NCBI GenBank assembly: GCA_017591395.1
Contig: WEDG01011723.1
Coordinates: forward strand, 48,622 to 112,621
Direction: 5' to 3'
DNA from: Schistocephalus solidus
Taxonomy: Eukaryota > Platyhelminthes > Cestoda > Diphyllobothriidea > Diphyllobothriidae
DNA length: 64,000 bases
In this document: positions 44,230-54,300 of the stretch, piece by piece
How the letters are laid out: every line of letters starts with the position of its first letter
Position numbering within the stretch: the first letter of the stretch is position 1
The notes under the pieces: generated by a model
Database searches by the model: none
What the model saw: only the letters and a program-made list of their open reading frames with translations
What the model was told of the DNA's origin: nothing
Position numbers and translations under genes: made by a program

Positions 44230-45190
44230 GGACCATTCCGCTCAACTACGTTACTGAACGGATTCTCGAGAAGGCCGTACACGAAGATGACAGTGTGGAG
44301 TTTGTAGCCAGACGCCGGCTAACTGTTCTCGACTACGCCGATGATACCGCTTTGCTAACTTCAAGTTCTGGTGATATGCAGTCTATGGTTTCAGGGGTGT
44401 ATGAGGTCGCTAAATCAGTTGGATTGTTCATAAAGGCTGGGAAGACCAAAGTGGTTTGAAGCTGCATTCCTGACCAGGAGAGCACCTCTGGAAGTAGACA
44501 GTTTCAATACCGATAAAAGCAAAAATGTGAGCCCCAGGAAGTAATTGAGAAAACGTAGATGCAATCGCTGAGACAAGAACTTTATTCGCCTGAAGATGGG
44601 TTCGAGTTGGAATACGAAACGTCAGACTAATATAATTCTTGTCCCAGCGATCGCATCTATCTTTTCTCAGTTTCAAATACGTCGGAGAGAGGCTGCTGCC
44701 GAATACGCAGAGTACGCACAAAATGGTCTCCCGAATCGATGATACTCGTCGGGTTTTCTCAAGCCTTAGAAAGCGTCTATGGACCCGACGCGACATCTCT
44801 ATCGCCACGAAGATTCGCGTGTACAGTGCATTTTTCCCATCTGTGTTTCTCTATGACTGTGAATGCTGCGTCAAGCGCATGAAGGATGAGCGAAAACATG
44901 AGGGTCATCCTTCAAGTGAAGAACGACGACTTCGTCTGCGCTGGTTGCGGGGGGGACGTTCTTCGTCACCCCCCTCCCTCACGAGCTCAGAGTTACTGCT
45001 CTCGATCTGGCACCGCTACCCTTCTTGGAGGCTTCGAAGATGGAATCAACTCGAAATTGGGCTCGATACAATTCGTCAAGACATAAAAACGGTTCTTGAA
45101 ACGTCCGTATTCGGTTTCCATCGCCGGAGAAGAGAATCAATTGAGCTGTCCAGAACCACTAGCGCGGATCGTGGCGCGTAGAGAGGTACA
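44230..45190 (+). mobile_element. Non-LTR retrotransposon RT fragment, interrupted by an insertion
   Basis: Frame from 44239 reads LNYVTERILEKAVHEDDSVE, then LDYADDTALLTS (YADD at 44334-44345) and GLFIKAGKTK. After 44508-44667 (foldback insertion) it resumes as FKYVGERLLPNTQSTHKMVS, RVFSSLRKRLWTRRDISIAT and FLYDCECCV. A shifted LRLRWLRGGRSSSP follows, the decayed WFGHVLRR tail. It is the same family as 38970-39801. Confidence 0.85.
44508..44667 (+). mobile_element. ~160-bp foldback insertion with hammerhead-like core
   Basis: It is bounded by a direct repeat CAGTTTCAA(A)TAC at 44499-44510 and 44668-44680, which reads as a target-site duplication inside the LINE codons for DSFKYVG. The two halves are inverted arms: GAGAAAACGTAGATGCAATCG and GAGACAAGAACTTTATT on the left pair with TAATATAATTCTTGTC and CGATCGCATCTATCTTTTCTC on the right. 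At the turn sits CUGAAGA (44590-44596), UGGGUUCGAG, GAAAC (44616-44620) and GUC (44621-44623), a hammerhead-like core with minimal palindromic helix III (ACGU). Helix I next to the core pairs badly. Confidence 0.6.
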
Positions 45191-46692
45191 GTCCGTAACA
45201 ACATTGAGACCAGCTACACCAGGCATGATCGCAACCGTACCAAGTACAAGTACAGGAATATTAAAAAGTGCAGGAGGAACAGGGCGGTAATCGCTTCAAC
45301 TGACGGCCGACGCTGGATGTCAGTAGTCGGAAAACTTGCATGGGATCTAGTCATGTCGTGAGAGAGCATTTAGTCGTCTCGTGGTACGCGAGGGCAGGTA
45401 TATCTGCTAGGTTCATCACCGAATCCATCTACGGTTGTCTAGATGCTACCTTTTGTGCTGGAATACTGTATGATCAGAGTTATGCCGAGGCTGCGCTAGG
45501 CCCTCCTGCTACAATTGAATTCCGGCTTAAAACACCTAATAAAAATTACCTCTGATGAGGATGGCTACAACCGCTTACGCAGCATATACCAAGCTCAAAA
45601 ATGTTGGCATGGAAAGCTTCTCATAGGTATTGAAAGGAAAAGCTTCAATGCATGTTGGGTCGCTGGTATTAAGTATAACGAAACTCCTGTCGCTAGGTGG
45701 TTGGTGATGACCATGAAGAAGCAGACTTGGACAATTGGAATCCCAGAGGCCTCGAAAAGGGAAAGGGACCTGTTCTACCCAGAGTGATGTCATGTCCACA
45801 GCTAGCCGTTGGTTTCAAGTCTTTAGATCGCATGGAACGCCCTTAACTTAAGCCGCTCCGAAACATCATACGAACAAATAAGTCTCCAGAGAATCCATGG
45901 TCTCTTTTATTTCTTCGACCATGAGCCAAGATCCTCGGTTATATCAAAATACATTCAGCGAAACCGCCAGTAGAAGTGAGGGATATAGGTGTTTTTTTGT
46001 ATACGGGGTTAGACAGGCACATTGCTTTCAGTTGCATATGCAGGCGCGGTATAGCACTAGTTACACAATAAAATCTTTTCAGCGCAGTCCTCCGTTCAAT
46101 GCTTACCTACGAAGCGACGAAACTTTTAACGGACAGGAACCTCTTTAAAATTTCACCACAAGCAATGCCAGTGGAATCCAGCACCCCCACCGTTGCCAAA
46201 CGCGTCTACAAGGCTAACAGCGGGCCATGCAGATGGAAAGACTACATTCAGTTTCACCGAATCCCTGTTTCGTCCCGCTATGCTAATCTACGACCTCACG
46301 AACAGCCGGACATACCTCAAGGGCCTGTTGTTTGTAAGCCACGTTCGATATAGTCCGGCGAGGTGTGGTGGCCGATTCGGGACACGAATTAAAGTGCCGC
46401 AGTAAAAAAAAACTCGGGTAAAGAGTTCAATTTAAAGGGAATACATGCCAGGGACAGTCTTTGCTGTCAGCCCATTTTTTTCTCCGCCCTGCTTCTCCAC
46501 GTAATACGCTTACGAAACGTGAGCAAGCCACTGTTTTGTACACCTCAGGTGGAGGAGCGCACGCACACAGACAGGGCACCTCCCGCGGCTCCACTGGTCG
46601 GAGAAAATCAATGAAATTACTGCCCCCACACCTCCAAACCCTTCTGGGCATCAACTAACATTATTTGAGTTAGGATTTTATGCGCAGGCATC
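45191..46692. other. Unassigned
   Basis: No gene or repeat recognised. Confidence 0.35.
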
Positions 46693-46880
46693 CAACAGTT
46701 CGACTGTCGAGGTCCAACGAGGTCCACCATGTGCCCCACGGGATGGTGGTGCAAGAACGGTGGCTTGCGCGTGAATAAGATTACAGTGGTGGTAGACTTG
46801 CGCTGCATCTTCCGCACTCCCTCCTCCTCCTCCCCACATAGACCCGTTGTCACGACCAAGTCAGGAAGACCGGAGATGTA
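46693..46880 (-). repeat. ~376-bp dispersed repeat, partial minus copy
   Basis: Reverse-complement landmarks: GTTCGACTGTCGAGG, CTTGCGCTGCATCTTCCGCACTC, GTCACGACCAAGTCAGGAAGACCGGAGATG in pieces. Only part of one unit is present. Confidence 0.7.
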
Positions 46881-47827
<947 letters not shown>

Positions 47828-47846
47828 ATGTGACAAAGACAAGGGA

Positions 47847-47891
47847 GACCAGAATGGCCATTTCTGGCTTATTAGCCGTCATCAGCCAGTC
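47847..47891 (-). ncRNA. Hammerhead-like ribozyme, tRNA-headed family
   Basis: Core, helix II and UGGCCA intact on the minus strand; helix I GACUGG/CUGGUC uses two wobbles. Confidence 0.5.
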
Positions 47892-48015
47892 ATACCCAAT
47901 CCCCAAGTGTGGAACACCTGGGATTCGAACCCACGACCTTTGGTATTTGAGTCGAACGCTCTACCATTGAGCCACGGGCTCGAATCCCAGGTGTTCCACA
48001 CTTGGGATTGGGTAT

Positions 48016-48060
48016 GACTGGCTGATGACGGCTAATAAGCCAGAAATGGCCATTCTGGTC
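48016..48060 (+). ncRNA. Hammerhead-like ribozyme, tRNA-headed family
   Basis: Helix I GACUGG/CUGGUC (two wobbles), CUGAUGA, GGCU-AAUA-AGCC, GAAA, UGGCCA; predicted cut after 48054. Confidence 0.5.
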
Positions 48061-48092
48061 TCCCTTGTCTTTGTCGGTTCCACATTATTAAC

Positions 48093-48507
48093 ATATGCTA
48101 CACGTCGCTATGCGACTGCCTGTGAGTACTCTAGTCTGAGTTCCAGGGCACAACGGAACATAAATGTTCCTTAAGCAGATCGGTGAGCCACACACTATCA
48201 TCATATTCCCCGATCGCAACCGACAAAACAACGAGCCCGTTGCTCAAATGGTAGAGCGTTTGACTCAAATACCAAAGGTCGCGGGTTCGAATCCCAGGTG
48301 TTTCACACTTGGGATTGGGTATGACTGGCTGATGACGGCTAATAAGCCAGAAATGGCCATTCCAGTTTCCCTTGTCTTTGTCGGTTCCACATTATCAACA
48401 TATGCTACACGTCGCTATGCGACTGCCTGTGAGTACTCTAGTCTGAGTTCCAGGGCACAACGGAACATAAATGTTCCTTTTAGCAGATCGGTGAGCCACA
48501 CACTATC
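48093..48507 (+). mobile_element. tRNA-headed unit with spacers on both sides
   Basis: Spacer 48093-48215 has the GTCGC/GCGAC hairpin and GGAACATAAATGTTCC. The unit 48220-48390 has AACCGACAAA, box A (TGCTCAAATGG), box B (GGTTCGAATCC at about 48285), hammerhead body and TTTGTCGGTT. A second spacer runs up to the TA repeat at 48508-48531. Confidence 0.75.
48323..48367 (+). ncRNA. Hammerhead-like ribozyme, tRNA-headed family
   Basis: GACUGG/CCAGUU helix I, intact core and helix II. Predicted cut after 48361 is exactly 307 nt from the predicted cut at 48054. Confidence 0.55.
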
Positions 48508-48531
48508 ATATATATATATATATATATATAT
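48508..48531. repeat. TA microsatellite
   Basis: 12 TA units at the end of the tRNA-headed spacer. Confidence 0.9.
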
Positions 48532-49138
48532 GGGTTAACAGGCGTAACATCTGTAGTGATTCATGTTTCGTCACGAGTACGAACGTTAGAAACAGATATA
48601 TAGCCACAGTTAAGAAACAGTAAGAGGTAGATGTTTCATTTAAATATTGATTTAGTCAGAATATCATATGTTTGTGCAGTGAGGTACATAACAGTTAAAC
48701 AGATAATCCGTGTGGTGATTCTACCAGATGTTGCCGAACACAGATTATTACAGCATTATAGCATAGACAGCATCAACAGGCAGATACGATCAGTATATCA
48801 GGTGTTCGCAGTGATAGTCGTAACAGTCATATGATGGTCAGTAGTGGATCTATCGATCCTCATAATCGACGCCGTTGTGACATACCATATATAAGTACAA
48901 ATAAGAGGCAACGTAATGAGACATTTCCGATATCACATCATATGCTCGCAGGGAGCAAAGTGTAGTAGCATCAGCGTAGCGGTAGTGACTTCGACTCATT
49001 TGTGCACGTTGGCTTCGTTATACCGAACGAGATACATAACGTCATAGACATAGCTAACATAGGTAAGTATTAAAGCTCGGTCGATCATCGCAGTATATCA
49101 TATGCGCAGTGAGGTATATAAACAGTCGGTGCAAGGAC
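48532..49138. other. AT-rich flank of the tandem array, partly related to it
   Basis: Words such as GCAGTGAGGTA, ACATATGCGCAGTGAGG and GTTGTGACATACC recur irregularly and recall parts of the array units. Likely strongly decayed units; no gene is visible. Confidence 0.4.
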
Positions 49139-49463
49139 TGTCACTCTGATCCCACGGTCAAGTGAGATCCCAACACATTAGTGAGCGCTCGCACTTTGTT
49201 TGCTTGTTTATGTACCTCACCGCACGAGCGCATACGATGTACTGGATGATCGGTAATGACCGTGAAACAGCTTTCGCTGCGTCTTGCCTGTTGCACTCTT
49301 AGCAACATATTTGTGCTATATATATGGTATGTGTCCTATGACACAACGTTCGTTTATCGCCGGTAGGTAACTGGCGGGCGGACAAATGGATCAAGTGAGA
49401 TCCTTTACCACATTAGTGAGCGTTACGCACTTGTTTGGTTTTTGTTTATGTACCTCACCGCAC

Positions 49464-49524
49464 AAGGCATAAGGATGTACTGATGATCGGTAATGACCGT
49501 GAAACAGCTGTCTGCGTCTTGCCT
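49464..49524 (+). ncRNA. Hammerhead ribozyme, array unit 2
   Basis: Helix I GAUGUA/UGCGUC plus a distal GGC/GCC pairing, CUGAUGA 49480-49486, helix II CGGU-AAUG-ACCG, GAAA at 49501-49504. Helix III is A-C-[AGCU]-G-U, then C17 with predicted cut after 49512. All core residues are canonical; 10.1/11.1 is U opposite U. ACAGCUGU is a palindrome, favouring dimer formation. Confidence 0.75.
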
Positions 49525-49702
49525 GCTGCACTCTTTAGCAACATATTTGTGCTATATATATGGTATGTGTCCCATGACACAACGTTCGCTTCTATCGCCG
49601 GTAGGTAACTGGCGGCGGACAAATGGGATCGGCGGAGATCCTTACCACATTAGTGAGTGTTACGCACTTGTTTTGGCTTTGTTTATGTACCCTCACCGCA
49701 CA

Positions 49703-49762
49703 AGGCATATGATGTACTGATGATCGGTAATGACCGTGAAACAGCTGGTCTGCGTCTTGCCT
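49703..49762 (+). ncRNA. Hammerhead ribozyme, array unit 3
   Basis: As unit 2, with distal helix I AGGC/GCCU; one extra G in the helix III loop (CAGCUGGUC). Predicted cut after 49750. Confidence 0.65.
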
Positions 49763-49937
49763 GTTGCACTCTTAGCAACATATTTGTGCTATATATATGG
49801 TATGTGTCCTATGACACAACGTTCGTTTATCGCCGGTAGGTAACTCTGGCGGCGGACAAAATGGGACTGGGCGGAGATCCTTACCACATTAGTGAGTGTT
49901 ACGCACTTGTTTGGTTTGTTTATGTACCCTCACCGCA

Positions 49938-49999
49938 CAAGCGCATATGATGTACTGATGATCGGTAATGACCGTGAAACAGCTGTCTGCGTCTTGCCT
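49938..49999 (+). ncRNA. Hammerhead ribozyme, array unit 4
   Basis: Canonical core, helix I GAUGUA/UGCGUC, helix II CGGU-AAUG-ACCG, cut predicted after 49987. Confidence 0.75.
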
Positions 50000-50172
50000 G
50001 TTGCACTCTTTAGCAACATATTTGTGCTATATATGGTATGTGTCCCATGACACAACGTTCGTTTATCGCCGGTAGGTAACTGGCGGGCGGACAAATGTGG
50101 GATCAAGTGAGATCCTTACCACATTAGTGAGTGTTACGCACTTGTTTGTTTGTTTATGTACCTCACTGCACA

Positions 50173-50232
50173 AGGCATATGATGTACTGATGATCGGTAA
50201 TGACCGTGAAAACAGCTGTCTGCGTCTTGCCT
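50173..50232 (+). ncRNA. Hammerhead ribozyme, array unit 5
   Basis: Core CUGAUGA at 50187-50193; one extra A follows GAAA before CAGCUGUC. Predicted cut after 50220. Confidence 0.65.
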
Positions 50233-50258
50233 GTTGCACTCTTAGCAACATATTTGTG

Positions 50259-50262
<4 letters not shown>

Positions 50263-50319
<57 letters not shown>
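50263..50319. repeat. TA microsatellite at the array end
   Basis: About 28 TA units arising exactly where the other units have a 4-5x TA tract (GCTATATATATGG), so it is an expansion of an internal piece of the last unit. Confidence 0.9.
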
Positions 50320-50322
<3 letters not shown>

Positions 50323-52033
50323 CACTCCACTTAAGTTCACAATGCTGCCTGATTCAAACGCAGGCCAAAAACCTCTCAGATAGCAGAATTTTTTGGAATT
50401 GGAACGTTCTGAGTGACTGGAGAGGTTTTAAATCGGATAGGGGGACATTACATGACACAAAGTATTAAATGGATTGCATAAGCAAATTCAATGTTCGTTA
50501 AGTAGTCCAATGCTCTATCATTGATGCAGGGGCAGGCTGCAATCTCGACTGCATTCGGCAATATTGAATATTGGAATAAAAGCATTCACCGATCGCGGTA
50601 TGGAAAATGCTCATCCTGTGACGTCTCGGGGTTCAAGCTATGAGAAGGCTATTGCCGATAAAGGACGGGGTGGACTAGACTGATCAGTCTTGATAAATCT
50701 TCCGTTTTCAGACAGTCGTTGGGAAAATTGGAGGTTTGAGTGGGTACTAGTTGGCCACTGAACTAGACGCGCTAATTGTTTAATTAAGGCATCCCACTCC
50801 TCCATCGGGAATATTCGATCGCGTGTGGGAGTAGTATTTGCAGATTTGGCGTCCCTTTAATCAACTGTCAATTCAAGCTCCCACCGGCATATAAACTGTC
50901 CGCCCGATATCTTTGAATGTGTAAGAAAAGACAGCAAAGGAACTCCACTTTCTTACACCCCTTTAGCGTTTCAGGATGTAAGACGGGGCATTAAGTTCTT
51001 TTACAAAGGACACCTCTTAATTCCGCAAGTTCTTGCGACTGGTGTTCCAAGGACGGCTGTGGACGTATGGCAGATGCAAAGATGCAGTTAACGTCCATAA
51101 TATCCGACAAAATATCCTGTCACTGGCTTAAAAGGTGATAGATCGAACGTGTCGAACGGCGCCCCATGCGGTGGGCGTAGAGTGGACACGCGTATAAATT
51201 ATTTCATAGCGAAGCAGACCTTTGAAGCATCTTACTCGCTCTTTCCTTCAATAGCTGCCACTTTGCACCAATAGCAAAGAGTGTCAGCGATTGGTGGGCA
51301 TGGCGAAGTATTTAACGAGGCAAAACGGCCCGTCTTCGCCTGTCACACACAACCTGGCCCCTAGTACACAAGTACCAAGCTATATGTGAAGGGGGTTTTG
51401 GGTGCTACTTTGGTGAGAACGTGATAAACGCTGTATTGACTGTCTCCGTCCATTCTAGCTGATGTTTCGACAGCAGAGAAAGGAGTTCCTTGTCCGTGAA
51501 AACGAGCTAACTGAGGTTGATAAAATAGTATAAAATATCAGAATGAGAAAATTAATCTAGCTGACGTCGCGGAGGAAAGAGTCTTCAAGGACGCAGCTCC
51601 TGAGAGTTTTGCAGTCAAGTGGAGATATACACGTGATTATGAGTGCTTTACAAGGTCGCTCAGGAGCGAAGAGTCAAGAGGTAAGGATGGATCGAATGGG
51701 AGGAAGAAAACTGGGAATGCACGTCGGGGGTGGCAGAGTAAACTGACAAGCACAGAAACGCTAGAACCTGGTAACCAATCTACTTAAAAAGTGCAGACAC
51801 CTTGACACGATGTTGAGGGCCACGATAAAGCGGCCGGCTTCTCTGCCCTCCCAGCATGCAAATCTGTGGCGGGAAAATCGTTTGCTACTGGGTGGGCAAG
51901 GAGGCTGGGCGGGAATAGAGACCGCAGAAAATGCACACACACACCAGAGGAAAAACTATAGCGCAAACCTAGAGCCCCGGAGAGCAGGGGTGCGGGCACG
52001 CGGAGGATGCAGACGGGGGTAGAGCGGACTTAC
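50320..52033. other. Unassigned
   Basis: No gene or repeat family recognised. Confidence 0.35.
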
Positions 52034-52160
52034 GCCAATCCAGGGCCCCACTGAGCTTGGATGAGGTAAACTGCCGTTGCAAGAGGGTATTTCGGCGTCT
52101 CAGGGAACTGTTCAAATGGGGTGCAAGCCCACAAGAATAGTCGACTTTGGAGGAGAACAT
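52034..52160 (-). CDS. Possible first coding exon (hypothetical)
   Basis: On the minus strand an ATG in fair context (GTCGCCATGT) opens a 42-codon frame beginning MFSSKVDYSCGLAPHLNSSL and ending near SSKLSGALDW. It is followed directly by a consensus donor (TTGGC|GTAAGT). Its exit phase (1) is the phase that the F-BAR exon at 20617 requires, so it could be the N-terminus of the srGAP-like gene across a ~31-kb intron. The protein does not resemble known srGAP N-termini and phase agreement alone is a one-in-three chance. It could be a different gene or chance. Confidence 0.25.
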
Positions 52161-54300
52161 GGCGACAGTGTAGACCAGGGAGTGGGGACCCAGTCGACTT
52201 GAGCGACTACGTTACTTAGGAACCTAGCGACTGGCTCTCTCTCTCTCTCCCAGGACGTGATTTTGTGCGGTTGTTTCGGATACAGGGTGGGAGAGGGAGC
52301 ATGAAACGAAGTTGGAGATCCACTTTAGGAGTCTGTGGCGACAACGGGCAGAAGGGTAGGTGAAGGGAGAGAAAAAAAGAAAAGACGCGCGCAATGTGGA
52401 GAGGAACCGGACGGCATAAGCCGAGATGACTGACACAATGAACAAGATAGGAACGCAGTGTGTGGGTTGCTCGTGTGGGTTGGCTCACGCACAGCACAAC
52501 CATGCACATGTAGTGGATGGGTTGAGGGTGCCCCTGACCTACATAGTCAGTAATACACACAAAACAGTTTTGTTAACTCTTGATTGAGAACTTCCACAAA
52601 TGCAGGCTTTCTGTTGGTATAACACACGCTCGCCATAAGGAAGGAACTGAAAAGAGGAAATTCGATGGCGAATGCAAACGCAATAACTATAAACACCTTG
52701 ACAAATCAGGCGCCATTACAAGTTACTCCGTCGAAAATGCTAGGGCTTCCGCTCGCTCAGTGATGATCACAGGAAAATCCGCTTATCGTGGACCAGGCTC
52801 ATCACCCACGATGGTTCACTGGTAAAACCACTGGAAGCCTACTTTATGTATACGCGTAGCATACACATTCTGGCCTCACAAGCGGGAGAGCCGGGTTCCC
52901 CATCGAAGACAGTTTGTACGAAGACCACATTCAGGAGTCGTGACAGTACAACCGTCAGCCCAAGTTACCCATTTCGTTGGAAACCTTAAAAGGTACCACT
53001 CTTAGTGCGTCTTAATAATTTCGAAGTGCTGGATCGGTCTTAGCACTACCAGTGGCAAATCACAATCAAGCTGATGTTGGGATAGGGAAGCAGTGGTTGA
53101 CCCGGTGTATGGTCCTCGCCCATTGTGACACATGCGAGTGAAGAGTCACAAAAACAGGGTCATGGCAGGCTGATAATTGGTGAGACTTTAGGCAGAGCCA
53201 TTTTGGTTAAAAATGACCATGGAGTGACCTAGGAAACCAGAAGAGTATTCCTGTCATTCTGATAGCGTGGATCGAAATGGATGATGAGACATTCTTCCAC
53301 TTTGCTATCAATCAATTTTTAAACAGTCATCAAAGTATACCAGCCTGTCGTCGCACTTTAATAAAGAAAAAACAGGCGACGTGGCCTGATTGTGTTAAAA
53401 GCCTGTCTGATACAGATTTTGTCCAGTCCGAAACCTATCCTGTCCTTACTGTTTGTACTTAATGCAGTTTTGATACAGGCCAGATATAAACGCCCCACGT
53501 TTTAGGAGGTGGCTTTAGAAATGGCTGACACCGTTGGGTCCCCAATAGTTCAACCTCCCCTCCTCTAGCAATTTTGAGTCTCAGAACCTAAGCCGAAGAC
53601 AGTGACAGTCGAAGAACTTAGTTAAAAGTTGTTGAAAATAGCAATGAAACGGGCCTTGTGATGTCATCAGACCTTCGATGCTGATGTGCCACCGCAAGTT
53701 TGCTCAGTTCTCAGCTGCCCCCCCTCTGGAAGTCTTTCAACCAACCGCCAACTGGAGATGAACCAGGCAGATCGTAAATAAGATATAGGGGCAAGACCAT
53801 CAACCATTTGCTGTTGGTTCAAATTAAGCTGCAATTAATAGTATTCATTGGGCTATGAACACACGAGTGGCCTCGCTAAACAACGGAAGTTATGGAAAGA
53901 GATGTGGTTGAAACAGCACATCAAATGAGCTTTCGCTGGCGAGCTGACAGTTTTAAATAGGCCCAAAGCAGTTAGCACTTGTGCTGTCAGTCAGGTAAAT
54001 CACATAATCTATACAAGCCCTAAACAGTCAGCATGTGGAATGGTGCGGTTAGTCAAGTTTAATGACATGGGAAAAGGACCGATTGTCGTGGGCCAGAACG
54101 ATGAGCGAAAGGTCCAGTGCGCAGGCAGATAGGACACACAAACATACATAAGTTTAGCTTAAAACACCGAGCTCTGCACGTACCCTTGCAGTCAAACTTC
54201 GAGGGGTGGCGTGCAAGCATGATACACAGATGGGAGTAATAAGTTTCTGCGATTACTGGTGGAAGCCGGCTGAAGATGAAGTCACTGAAGGGCAAAAAGC
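52161..54300. other. Unassigned, candidate 5' flank
   Basis: A CT microsatellite lies at about 52232-52248. No TATA box or initiator could be defined with confidence, and no gene or repeat family was recognised. Confidence 0.3.

Larger units (their letters stand above)
49139..50262 (+). repeat. ~237-bp tandem array with a hammerhead in each unit
   Basis: Five consecutive units share TTGCACTCTTTAGCAACATA, ATGACACAACGTTCG, TATCGCCGGTAGGTAACTGG, CACATTAGTGAGTGTTACGC, TTTATGTACCTCACCGCAC and a hammerhead segment. CUGAUGA cores at 49480, 49717, 49955 and 50187 give spacings of 237, 238 and 232 bp. A first unit (core CUGGAUGA at about 49242) is mutated. No ORF is conserved across units. I found no convincing Pol III box B. 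A solo truncated unit occurs at 9153-9300. Tandem units each with a self-cleaving motif fit a satellite or retrozyme whose long transcript is cut into monomers. Confidence 0.85.

Noticed and set aside
49139..50262. CRISPR array
   Set aside because: The repeat unit is ~237 bp with no short repeat/unique spacer alternation, and the genome is eukaryotic.
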